From Chalara sp. BL73 (Eukaryota > Ascomycota > Leotiomycetes > Helotiales), in NCBI GenBank assembly GCA_918026815.1, contig CAKJVC010000014.1, positions 1,295,930 to 1,359,929 of the forward strand: a stretch of 64,000 nucleotides of DNA, given 5' to 3'. A program made the translations under genes and the position numbers. Positions 47,957 through 59,134 of the stretch are shown here, piece by piece. Below the pieces are notes generated by a model. It was not told the DNA's origin. It saw only the letters and a program-made list of their open reading frames with translations, and did not search any database. Every line of letters starts with the position of its first letter. Within the stretch, counting starts at the first letter, position 1.

Positions 47957-50093
47957 ATTCAAAGCTGCTCGCCTGGCTTTTCATGACGGCAGTCCACCTT
48001 CAGCCAAGGCGATATTATCTACTCGCCCGTCTTCATTTTGTCTACTCCCTCGATACAGTATATTTTTCTTGTTTTATGTCACCTGTATGAGAGCTTTGGC
48101 GGTGCAAGCGGTTCAATTCTCACCTGTTGCCTTGCATGTTCTCGAACCGGAAGCTTCTTCCACTCTTCGCCATTTTGGCTGATATCTTGTCACAAAACTG
48201 CCTATTTATTATTTCCTTGTCGAAAAGTTCATTGTCATTTCCCCATGTCCATGTGTGGAAGAGGAAACCGGAAGGATATTGTCAATTTCACCCCGCGTAA
48301 TATCTCCTATGTCGCCACCATGTCGGGGCTTCGAACAATTTATATATATTTCTTAACCTACCTATATTTCTAGGTTGTGTGAATATATGTAACGGTGCCC
48401 GCTCTGGTTGTTGGCCTGCGGGTTGTTGGAGGATACAATTGGAATGAAGGTTGGTTATGGTAACAATTATGAGGTATATGATTATGGATTATGATGGGTC
48501 TGCGGATATTTTACCCACTTGCAAAGTGGTGGAACTTTACGTATGGGATAAGGATGGTTTCGGTGGAAGCTACGAACGTAGTAGGACTAGGTGGACGTGA
48601 GTGTGGTACATCTTTTGTATACGGTAATAAGTTCGTACCTTGTGGCTGGGACCTTGGATTAGGACATATAGCAATAGGATATATTTACCACATTCCCACA
48701 CGGCTGGAAGAGTCCCTCCCAACGATGGAATCTTAACAGCTATATTTTTTTTTCAACTGAGGTGAGGTTTACTTAAAGAGTGGAGGATGGCTCGGGCCGT
48801 GGTCCTCTTTGTTAGAATGCCAAGCCTTCATTCCTGACTGCTATTCCCCTCCTTTCGAAGCACAGGTGCATGACCATATGTGTTTTCCGGGCTACTCAAG
48901 CTCTAGGTTCTTCTTTGGTTCCTTTCTGTCTAATATTTATAAGCCCAAGAGCTTGACCAGCACTTGTGTTATGTTAATCTACCGCTTTTCCTGCAACCTC
49001 CGGAGTATATTTTCCTTGTACAACACTGTTCACATAAAAATGATCCGCACAAGGAACATTCACTCGGTGGGTATATGTAGCATCTGGGTAAGCTCGGAAG
49101 ACCCCGCTTTTCCTGCTTGGCTTGAGGGGACGTTCTTGTTTCCACAGCTTGCTGGTCCATCGCAACCTCCATCCCAGATCATCACAGTTAGACTATACCA
49201 ACACCCGTCCCCGTATCCTATTCTTCCCCAAGACCGTGTCTGCTGATTACACCCCATATCGCTTCTATCACGTTTGCTTTCAGAACCGTCTTGGGCCCTG
49301 TGATGTTAAAATGTCGATTACGACGAGAAAAGGCTCCGAAGCAAGGAAAATGACGCGCACGTATACAAGGTATGACGCAGATCCATGTCATGAGCGATTC
49401 TTCAATCAATGTTATCGACTCTCACGATCTTAAGAGCGACTTGCCAGTTCACCTCCAGATGAAGCTACAGGACGACCTATTCAGCTATTCTCTCCACACT
49501 ACTTTGATCGTCGAGTGTTTGATAACGCAGAACATAGCCGCTCAACACGTGCCCAATGCCGGTCTGATCACTAACATATCGTAACTAGCTTTAGAGGCTC
49601 ACATAGATGATATTCACTGGCATTCTCCATGGCACCGGCACCTGCTCGGCTGGGAAGAATGATTGGTTCGGGACTTGGTTGGAGTTTTTAAAGAAATCAA
49701 ATCATTTATTACGATCCCGATATATCGAATGAAAGCGCCCCTGTCATATCACTGTTCCGCTCTGTGCCCAATGACAAAATATCTGTTCTTGGGCACCACA
49801 TGGCAGAAAATCGTCAGCATTGAAGAGGACAAATCCCCTCAGACCAGGAGAGGATACCCCCCTTCGCAATTGGGGATAGCCTTCGGACGAGGTCATATTG
49901 GATGGTTCTTGTGGATGCGGAGACAGAATGTAGAAAATTGAAACGCGCAAAACTCTCGGCTCCGCAGGCCCATTTGACCCAGAATTGTAATTGACTCCCA
50001 ATTATGTTTTCATTGCTCATGTGGATGGCTCCCAGATATGCCGTGGTCGCAGCGACCAATAACCACCCAATTAACTCCATTTCCAAATATCCC
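47957..50093. other. Intergenic, no gene recognised
   Basis: 2.1 kb with overlapping short open frames on both strands, up to 145 codons (48809-49246), none with a recognisable family motif. No TIRs, LTR ends or tRNA were identified. Confidence 0.4.
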
Positions 50094-50520
50094 TCATGAC
50101 TGGTCAATCACATCCTCAATTGACTTGTCGCTATCTGCGGACTTGGGTTCTTCCTGCTCAGGCAGCTTTCCTCCGCCAGTCATCATAGAAAGCCATTCTG
50201 TCATGAGGTCAGCCAAAATAAAAACTCTCCCTTAGCGGGTTCTGTGTGTGGCGCACCTTCAAAATCCATCTTATCATCTCCATTCTTGTCGAGGTCCTTG
50301 ATCATCTTCTTCAGCTCTTCTTCGGTCGCCTTTATCTCCTTGGCGTATTCCTCGACCGTGATTCCTCCATCGCCGTCCAGATCCTGTAGATTGTCAGCTA
50401 TCGCCTGTCGCAGGTGAAGCATCGGACCGCACATATGAGTTAAAGAGTTCCCGGAAGACCGGCGACTTGTTCTGGGGAGAGTGTTTTGCTCTGCTTCCAT
50501 ATTAGCTGGGTCGCATTGCT
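50094..50520 (-). CDS. EF-hand calcium-binding protein (N-terminus uncertain)
   Basis: Two canonical EF-hand loops: DLDGDGGITVEEYAKEI (about 50386-50336) and DLDKNGDDKMDFEEW, the second split by an intron (50256-50198; exon end GAA G joins AA TGG). The last exon (50197-50094) gives WLSMMTGGGKLPEQEEPKSA and an acidic C-terminal tail ending at 50094. Upstream, VRSDASPAT and RELFNSY can be read near 50455-50405, but a one-base discrepancy near 50455 separates them from LSPEQVAGL, so the start is unresolved. An additional short intron may precede DLDGDGG. Calmodulin-like small EF-hand proteins act as Ca2+ sensors; which one this is cannot be said. The neighbours give no functional hint. Confidence 0.6.
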
Positions 50521-52434
50521 TCTACGGCTACTGCCACTGACCATTCTGAATGTATTATACGCGGGATAGTTCGGTATGCGAAATGTGGTTTGATTGGATT
50601 GAATCCGCAGCGAGCAAAAGATGGTAAGAAGGTTGGGCCAAGGCTAGGATGGGAACTTTGAGAAGAAGTATGCTGTGTCAGAGGTGAGAATGAGGGGCGG
50701 TTCATCAAACGTTCCCCTGCCAACGCCTTTTGCGCCGATATCTGTGAAACAATCCCACAGTTTCAGGCCGACAAGCGTTTGCGTCATTTGATTGGCGAAA
50801 ACGCAACTGTTCGTCTGATTGTCGGCAAGGATAATAGTCAAGAGTGGAGTCCGTTGTTAAGGCTGATGGTTGGATTCGTTTCAGACAAACCGGGCACTTG
50901 GGAATAGCGTTCAAAAATTGGCATCAGCGTTCAACGAGATGATACCAATTGTTTATCTGTGAAAAAAGACATACTTCGCTACCTGTTCCCATATATAGCA
51001 TACAGTGCTCTTGAGGCTGATATGATGCTTTTCTTCGATACCGGAATGGGAAGTTGTAGTTGGCGGCATTGATGTCTAGCTAAATGCTGAACCCAATCTC
51101 CAACCCAAAAAGAATATAGGTCTTCAAATGCTTCGTGAATTAATCCGCTGTACAAAAGACTATAATCCCATGGGTAGTCCTCAGCAGAGATACCTGCTTC
51201 CTATCCCGTAAGCATGCAGCACTACCGATCGCCTTCCGCCCACTGCGCCGAGCTCTTCTCTATCTGAAATATCCGTCTACCAAATATTCAAATTGTTCTA
51301 TTGAAGGAATAAGGCGAAAGTAGAGTGCGCAATTTCTAACACCTCTAATTGAGATGTGAGGTATCTTTCCTTTCTCAATGAGGAATCAAAACCAGAGACG
51401 GGTTTAGCATTCTTAGAGCGTTAAATTGAGTCCTTTGAGGTCCAACGTTGACAACGAATCACCAAATATACATAGGATTATCCTCCTAGAAGCCGATATT
51501 CACAGCGGCCCGTATATCACCAAAGATTTTGTTCCCCATTTCGAGCCAACATTCTCGATCACAAGCAGTTCTCAGATATTGATGGCAAAACGACCAGCAA
51601 GTAAACCATATTCACCTCGAAAACGAAAGAGAGAAATATATATATGAGCGTAGGAATGAGCGTATTTGATCTTTCCAGAAAGGGATCTCACTGCTTCAAT
51701 GAGGAAGGCAGGACCCTTCTGCACTTGCCACTGGCTTAGTATTTGAATGACAAAACAACCACCATCGACGATAACCAGGGAGGAAGGATTGCCAAAGCCT
51801 ACTTAGGCAATTGGGACAAATACAAGAGATTAAACTGAGCAACACAAAATACAGCCATTGCTTCCTGTCCTTGGTTTCATGTTTGCAGCATAAAAGGTAT
51901 ACTGAAGAACATAGGTGGTACCACTCACTCTCTCTAAAACCTCACCAAACCTTACATATCTTTTCTCAATATGTTTAGTATTCTCTTGATTATCATACAC
52001 CTCTTACAAGGATTTAGCTAAACTTGACATTCAGTTCAATTATAAGCTTGCAATAAGGAGTCTCGACATTCCTGGGAAACAAGAAGGGATCTCAAACCCA
52101 TTCACAACACAACCGAGCTCACCCGATTCACCTCCAAAGTATCATCGCTATGAGCCAGCTGGCTACCATCATCGCGGCCGTCGCTGGCGTCGGCAAATCT
52201 TACCCTCGCCAGCTCTAACCTCCCAAGGTCCTCTGGCTACGCATTCACAAACCTAGATCCGACTCCCTCTTCACCTTTTCTCATCATTGTTCAAACGGTA
52301 TTGTACACCGCAGTAGTAGAGCGTGGCTTCCTGGTAATCTAGCCAGGATTCGTTTTTCACCCTCTACGGCAGCTGAGTGCTTAAGCAATTTTCTTTATTC
52401 CAGTATATCGTCAGCCAGGATTCATCTCCAGTAC
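50521..52434. other. Intergenic, no gene recognised
   Basis: 1.9 kb with only short frames (up to about 73 codons). Part of the 5' leader of the EF-hand gene probably lies near 50521-50650. No repeat structure was noticed. Confidence 0.4.
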
Positions 52435-53478
52435 CTATTGAACGTATACGGCACTCCATTCTTTTAAAGCTCTCTCCTGTTCTCGCAGCTTTGGCCCGTG
52501 GCGGACTGCGCTCAAAGTCCCATGAATAATTGCTATTAAAAACATGGTCAGGCCACAAATGAACCGTATTTCTCGGCCTTGGTGTGTTTTTTGCACTATA
52601 AAACGGAACCGCAAACTATGGCAAATAGATGTCCCCGGTAAATCTTGTCTTTGCTCCCTTTGCAATAGAAGGAATCTCATCGCCTCAACCCTATTCCCAA
52701 GCTCGGTGGATAGCTGTCCGAGGCGGATTGCTGCCTTGAGTGGAAAAACAAATGCAGCTCCGACTTTCGATCCGACCCAAGTACCAAACTTGGCTCCGCT
52801 ACGCTTAGCCCTCTCCTGCGGTTCTCTACTATCTTCGTGTTGTTCCTGGGTCTGGGAATCTTCGTCTGCGGCATTCCGATCGTTGCCATGTCTAGGTGTA
52901 TCACCCGATTCTTCTTCGTTCAACGGTATATGATGTAAAGAGAGAGCATCAGAGGATTCGTCTGTGGCAGGTTGTAGAATAATGTAGCCGCTTCGTGCAG
53001 GTGGCGAGCTGAACACATTTTTCAGGCTATGCAGGGTCAAAGAATAACCGGCTTTTAGTAGTGGCCAAAAACTTCCACGGGACTCGATCCGGCGTGATTC
53101 TCGCATTTCTCCATGATTCTCACGATATATACGTTTCAACTTCGGCTGCACAAAAACGAGATATAGTAATCTACGCAAAAGTCCCGGTCCATAGGCGCCG
53201 ACGCAATAATGGGCAAAGGGAATAAGAAGTATCTTGAGCGCAAGGTAGACAACAAACCAAAAGGAGTATTGGTCGATGACTAACTTGAGAATATCATCTA
53301 CCAACATATACAGAGCTCTCGCGGGCGCCAGGAAGAAAAGTGCCAAATAGAAGGTTGTGAAGGATACTGCAGCATAGAGGCCATAAATTCCTTTGGCGAT
53401 CCACTCGATATCAAGGAGCTCCTCAGCGCGGGCCTTAAATGTCGCTAGACTGCCAAAACGAAGTCGAGGTTTGTTCAT
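52435..53478 (-). CDS. Uncharacterised membrane protein
   Basis: Single-exon frame of 347 residues; family not recognised. Two or three hydrophobic spans lie near the N-terminus (residues about 31-60, GIYGLYAAVSFTTFYLALFF and following; about 72-95, FWFVVYLALKILLIPFAHY) and one near the C-terminus (about 306-323, FICGLTMFLIAIIHG). Between them is a long polar region rich in Glu, Asp, Arg and Gln (EDSQTQEQHEDSREPQERAK, about residues 205-225). The chosen start (MNKPRLRFGSLATFKARAEE) is the first ATG. It lies head to head with a membrane-anchored HET-domain gene, 360 bases apart. Unlike that neighbour, this frame is unbroken. Expression from the shared promoter is likely. Confidence 0.65.
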   Translation of the reverse strand: MNKPRLRFGSLATFKARAEELLDIEWIAKGIYGLYAAVSFTTFYLALFFLAPARALYMLVDDILKLVIDQYSFWFVVYLALKILLIPFAHYCVGAYGPGLLRRLLYLVFVQPKLKRIYRENHGEMRESRRIESRGSFWPLLKAGYSLTLHSLKNVFSSPPARSGYIILQPATDESSDALSLHHIPLNEEESGDTPRHGNDRNAADEDSQTQEQHEDSREPQERAKRSGAKFGTWVGSKVGAAFVFPLKAAIRLGQLSTELGNRVEAMRFLLLQREQRQDLPGTSICHSLRFRFIVQKTHQGREIRFICGLTMFLIAIIHGTLSAVRHGPKLREQERALKEWSAVYVQ

Positions 53479-53837
53479 GTTAAAGAGGTGAAGCTAGCTT
53501 TTCAGGTCTCATTTCTGTTGGCAATTTCAGGAATCTTAAAGACGTTGCGTGTTTGCACTGCCACAGACAAGGGGTTCTTGCCGTCTTGGCAGTAGGGGTT
53601 CTGTCGAGGACTACCCTTGTCCAGATACGGCTTAGCGTTGATTCTATATATATAACTCGCCCTAATACTCCAACCCTTCCAGCATCATCTCCCTCAGTAG
53701 TTTCTACACACATAACCCCAGTGTCTAAGGAATCAATTGATGAGTTGAGATAGCAATTCGCGTTCCAGTGCTCTCAGTCTGTCGGTCCGCGAGTCATTCA
53801 CGGCATCCATTAGCTGGCATATCGGTGGAGTACAACA
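53479..53837. promoter_or_regulatory. Shared divergent promoter, membrane protein / HET gene
   Basis: 359 bases between the divergent start codons, with an alternating TA tract (around 53643-53653) and C-rich stretches. It probably drives both genes. No specific operator can be named. Confidence 0.45.
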
Positions 53838-56800
53838 ATGATGGCACACCCTTTGCCCGCTATTAGAGGTATCTAGTATCCCTTTCCAAAATCGTTTTCC
53901 TTTGGCGATAAACTAACATATTATCATGTAAGCTGTAAGACGCTTTTACGGATTAGCTTCTACTCATGTCTCCAATCTGCCCAGATTAGCTGGCACCAGC
54001 CTTACGCTGAGACTCATCCGACTCATTTTCCAACCCCTTATTCAACAGAATATAGATTCTGCTCTTCAAAATGGTGCTCGACTTGCCCTGCCACTCCTAT
54101 ATTCCTTTGATTCCCTTATGAAGGGTCTTTTGGGTGTATGCATTTTCCTAGTCATAGTATCATCGATTGGAGAAACTAATGCCAGGTTCGTTATGCTCAC
54201 TATACCAGCGTTGTGTTACGCCATTTTTCTTACGATCACCGCCTCTGTGAAAGCTTCATTTAACTCATGGGCTTATATTCGTTCAAATGAGATTTCAATT
54301 CTAGCCGGAAATGGCTTTCTCTGTATTTCGCTCATTTTGCACGCTCTTAATTTTGATCAAAGGCCAACCAAGGAGGACAATATTATAGATTCATAAGAAA
54401 ATTCACAATCTGGCTATGTACAATCCAAATTGCTATTACTATCGAATGGTTGGTGTGCTTTACAGTTCAATGGTTTCACAAGTGGCGCAAACACCTGCCG
54501 AATGATAAATTAAGGAATCGCCGGCTCGCAGAACTGCACAGGACATTTAAAGACCTTCGTATAGCTCGCTACGGTGGATTGACACTTGTTTCGGAACCGG
54601 AAAGCGGCCATGAGGTCGACGATAACTGCGTATACTTTCCTAGGAGTAAACTTCCGGTCGGGCAATCACCCAGCTACTCACTGGTAGAGACAGATGAGAC
54701 AAAACTGCTTCCTCAATTCCTTCGCTGTTCTTGTTGCGTCGAAAACTCGTCCTCTTCTTACCCTGTGCCCTCTGAGCACGACAATGAGCAAAACAATGGC
54801 TACACTCCTCGCCATCTGGAGTCCAGATTAAATCTTCGCACAGAATTCCTTACTAGTCCCGGATGGCAGCATCTTGTTCCAGATTCCGATGAAGTCACTC
54901 CTGCGGTATTCAAGCCACACTCATTATGCAACATCTGTCGGTGGATATGCTGTGCTTCCAGTCTGCTTCAATCTCGAGATTCATTCAACCCATCACGGCA
55001 TTTCGGTCTTTTCATTCGAGATAGGGAATGTTTCGATCATTACTCAACCCCACAAGAGCTTTTTGATTCTGTTGGGAATGGCTGTCATCTTTGCACTTTA
55101 ATATGGACCTCTATGAGTCCTGCACAACGTGAGACTCTGCTTACTGCAGATGCCACATTACAAAATCAACGGGAGCAACTCCTCGCAACAACACTTGAAG
55201 ACAAAGAAAGAAATGCAATCGAAGGTAGATATCGTCGTCATCGGCGAATAAGACTAGTAATCGAATCTTTCGATGGTGATATCCCGCCGACTGACTCCCA
55301 GGTGAGAAGGGCCCACTCACTAGAACTGGGAAAAGGGGCAGCTCAGATTGTACCGCATTTTGGAATATTCAAGCGACCTAGGAGGTGGATGCCTGGTATT
55401 CGTGATTTTGAGAATCACATGTTGGTGGAACAGGGAGAGTCGGAGTTTGCTCCTCCAATATTAGTTCTTCAATGTCGTCCGCAGATTAGCGGTCCGATCA
55501 AGATGCCCCTTTCAAACTCAACTGGCTCTGAATATGCGATGTCATTAATACAGCGCTGGCTTCGGGAAACAGAAGCTACTGAATCAAACGATTTCTTTCC
55601 TGGTCGAGTGCTTCATGTGGGGTCGGTATTGGAGTTCGGTATCGTTAGGATCTTGGATAGGGATGAGATTGTGAGTCGGGTACTTACTGCCAGAAACAAC
55701 GATGGTGACTCACTCATGGCCGGTGAGTGTGATCACAAATTTGCGATGGGTTGTATAAACACAAGCGGTCAACAATGCTGTGCCTGCTTAGCTGAAGAGC
55801 TGAAATCCTCTCAGAGACTACTGAACATTCAGACGAAGGGACCTCCCTATTGTCCTCGGTGTGAAGGTTGGGAAATGAACCATCCATTAGTTGATTAACA
55901 TATTCCCCACTCAACTCGGAAGGAGTAGAATACCAGATACCCAGAGGCGCCAAGAAGTATAAAGTGCCTTCCATTGACATTTCAAAGGATTTCAAGAACC
56001 TTGAATATGTTGCTTTAAGCCACTGTTGGGGAAAGGACACCAACTTCTTGAAGCTGACACTGGAGAATCAGCATAGTCTAAGGCTTGGAGTGTCCACAGC
56101 GGAACTGACGAAGACCTTCCGACAGGCTATCCATACCGCAGCGTCCCTTGGATATTCCTTTCTCTGGATTGATTCCTGTGTATTATTCAAGATTCGATGG
56201 AGGATTGGAAACGGGAGAGCGACAATGCGCGATATATACAAAAATTCTTCGTTCACCATCAGCATCAGCCGCGTGGAGCGGCAAAGAAGGGTTATTTCGT
56301 GTGCAGGATCCCCTATCCAACCATCCATGCGTCCTTGGAGTGCGCGTCCACGAGGGTGATACTAAAGTTACTTATGCCATACCATCGCAAATGGACATTG
56401 AGAAGACCAGGCGTATCGAGCTTGAAGTATGAAGCAATTGGAATCGCCGAGGATGGTGTCTCCAGGAAAGAGCACTCCCTCGACGTATTGTCTACTTTGG
56501 CGAAAGCCAGCTACATTTCGAGCTAAAAATGACTCCGGAGAAGTAGTACATCTGCAATCCCAAGGAAATGAAAGATCTTACTTCGAACCCAATCGATTTC
56601 GGCCTGAGTCATCGGTAGCAAGAGGATATTCCTCACACATGTGGTGGGAGTATGTGAATTCTTATACCCAGAGACACCTCACTTACCGATCCGACAAACC
56701 TTTGGCAATACGAGGCCTCGTAGCGTCCATGGAAGACGCCGGTATTCCGATGTTCTTGCCCACACTGAGTTCCAAAATCAATCTGCCGGGTACTGTTTCA

Positions 56801-57574
56801 AATGACTTCATTGCGAGTCTGCTATGGTTCGTCGATAAGGATACGACAAGCCGCCCATCTAGTGAAGCAGATACTTATCCAACTTGGTCATGGCTATCGG
56901 TGGACGGTGTCGTTTTTAACGACTCCGCCGGCGAAGTTTACGAAAACTCCACACTTTCAGTTCAAGAATTCATCGAGACTGAAGTTGTCCGTGGCGGTGA
57001 TGATGATGTTATGTTCGCAGCAGGAACCAAGGGCTTGCAACTGAGGGTCAAAGGAAAACTGAAGGGAGCGAGGTGGAAAGTGGTGCATGACCAGTTCTAT
57101 TTTGCCCGTCGTGGCGGAGTTGACGCTTTATGCTCCTGCCCCCCGGGGTACCGAGATCAGGAACTTCTTGACGCACGCGAGCTGCAAAAACATAACAGAA
57201 GGAACCCAGGGTGGTGGCCGCGTTCGGAGGGTAGATTTGAATATCTCGAAATGATTAAGCCAATTTCGAACGATGCTGAAATGGGGCCTAGAGCACACCT
57301 TTTACAGACGGATGATGGACTTCCTGTAGGCTGGCTTGTTCCAGACACTACAGACGCATTGCCACAAGAAATATATTGTCTAGAGATACGTGTGGAACCA
57401 ATTACGCCAATAGAGAAGTACAAGCTCATTAACACATGGGTTGTGCGCGGACTGGCTTTAAATCGGGTTGAGGATTGTCCCAATACACAACTACGAGTAT
57501 ACTCGCGCGTAGGGTATTTTGAGCTTGACCAGAAACACAATGGGTTCCTCCACTCCGATCTTGCTTTTGATTGA
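53838..57574 (+). pseudogene. Membrane-anchored HET-domain protein, frame broken
   Basis: HET (heterokaryon incompatibility) proteins trigger cell death after non-self fusion. Exon 1 (53838-53868) splices at 53933 to an N-terminal region with four hydrophobic spans (GLLGVCIFLVIVSSI; FVMLTIPALCYAIFLTITAS; ILAGNGFLCISLILHALNF; WLCTIQIAITIEWLVCFTV). A Cys-rich middle follows (SLCNICRWICC, GNGCHLCTLIWTSM). The HET domain shows its three blocks: EYVALSHCWG (56005), FLWIDS with CIIQDSMEDWKRES (56160-56225), and RGWCLQERALPRRIVYFGES (56441-56500). The C-terminal half includes YPTWSWLSVDGVVF. Breaks: single missing bases inferred near 54388, 55893, 56175, 56225, 56272 and 56525 (A5), plus an in-frame TGA at 56430-56432. 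The nonsense codon suggests real inactivation, though the indels could be consensus errors. A transmembrane N-terminus is an unusual HET architecture. Confidence 0.75.
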
Positions 57575-58412
57575 AATTTCCGCCCGCAGAGCGAGAAGGT
57601 TTGAGGAACAACTTTTTAAGAGTGTGGCCTGATGTAGATCCACATGGATTTTTCAAAGGCATCTCGGAGCAGGAGTTCATTGTAAAATAATCATTAGGGC
57701 TTGACATTGTAAGCCGCCAACATTCACATCACAATCGGTCGATGCGTCAGATACAACATGTATCGTCCCAGTTATTCAATTCTCAATAGCTACATTGTAC
57801 CTACTTAGTTACCCAATTAATCCTCTACTAGCACTCCAATGCGTCTCTAGATGATCGAACGCCCATTGACACCATCGTCTCAATATGTCCTCAATCTCCC
57901 AGTCTCGTAGGCATATGCAGCATGATTCCGCAGCCAAACCGCCGCGAGGTTCCTCTGGGGTAGAACTCTATCGCATAATGTCGTGATATTCTCGCAACGG
58001 GCCCGGCGCAATCGACTTGAAAGCGAGGGTTGAGCAAGGCCATAACTAATGGCTAGTTACTTTCCTGCGGAGATGGAAGCCGTGGACAGGGAATCCATAC
58101 ACCAACAAAGTCACCATGGGGTCAGGCGCAACTTGCATCATAGAGTGGAGAACCCCAGCGAAGCGAAAATAGCCATGCAGCAGAGTGGAGACCCTGAGGT
58201 GGGGAATGGTAAACAAATCATTGCAATCGGCTTTTCACACAGACGTGCAATCTCAACGGACCAAACTCCTGCAGGATCTCCCTGTGTGTCTGGTCTTGGG
58301 TGCAAAGAATGATCCAGTCAACCCCGGCATATACCTTCTCAACAGTAGCTTCAGCTTCTCATCGACTCCTCTCATATCTGAGAAACTGTTGCCACGAATC
58401 GAAATCTTTGTC
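57575..58412. other. Transition from gene region to transposon region
   Basis: 840 bases after the HET gene. An 87-codon plus-strand frame (58049-58312) has no motif. The right end runs into a transposase tail, so part of this may be decayed upstream transposon sequence. Confidence 0.4.
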
Positions 58413-58597
58413 TTCCCGTGGTGCCCCATCCTTATTCTCCCGAGTTTAACCTAATTGAAACCTTGTGGAAATTGCTTAAATCTAAGATCATTAAACTTTA
58501 TCCAGAGCTTATTACTATGAAAGATAATGATACAATCAAACAGCTCTTGATCAAAGCAGCGAAGGGGCGTGGGAGTAGTTGGAAGAGGATATGTTAA
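58413..58597 (+). mobile_element. Tc1/mariner-type transposase C-terminal remnant
   Basis: One continuous frame of about 60 codons shows the last catalytic block of DDE_3 (IS630/Tc1/mariner) transposases: a YSPEFNLIETLWKLLKSKI stretch, then KLYPELITMKDNDTIKQLL and IKAAKG, stop at 58595-58597. The Glu of LIETLW fits the third acidic catalytic residue. The rest of the enzyme (first two Asp, helix-turn-helix) is missing or unreadable upstream, so it is a dead fragment. Terminal inverted repeats were not found. Confidence 0.7.
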
Positions 58598-59134
58598 ATA
58601 AGTTAGTGTTGGTACAGGTCTTACCTTCCACGGGGTAAAAGGCACAGCTTTATAAACGTGCTCTTGCTCTTGATGGATATGGTAATTGTTGTATTAGGTT
58701 CTACTCCAGATTCTACAAAATGGGGGTTGTGTGGACCACGTGATCTGGTGGGTCGTATGTGGATCTGTAAACCCCTACTTCCTACATTTGTACCGGCGTT
58801 GTCACTTTATCACCAGGACGTGAACTGTCGGTGCCTGGAAATCAGTCGTGGACTGGTACTGACTTATTGACAGATTTTCGATCATGATCAAGGCTGATGT
58901 GTTTATGATGCGAGAAAAATGAGGAGCCTGACCAGTCGCAAGCGGGGCAGGGCAGGCACGTACTGTAGGCCAAGGAGCTAGAAAATCTCTTGTCTCACAC
59001 ATTTACGGCTTAGAAGTGTAGACAATATCATCATCAGTAACGCTCCCACAAGCCTGTATTCCATCGCTGTAATACCCTCGCAGATCCTCTAGCCTAATAC
59101 CCCTATTTCTGGCAGGTTATAAGCCTGGCCAGCA
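58598..59134. other. Upstream of the Copia gag region, possible 5' LTR
   Basis: 540 bases between the transposase tail and the first Met of the Copia gag frame. If the Copia element kept a 5' LTR and primer-binding site they should lie here, but I could not match a tRNA primer site or define LTR ends. Confidence 0.35.

Noticed and set aside
52150..52220. Short frame beginning MSQLATIIAAVAGVGK
   Set aside because: About 22 codons only, with no splice continuation that extends it convincingly.
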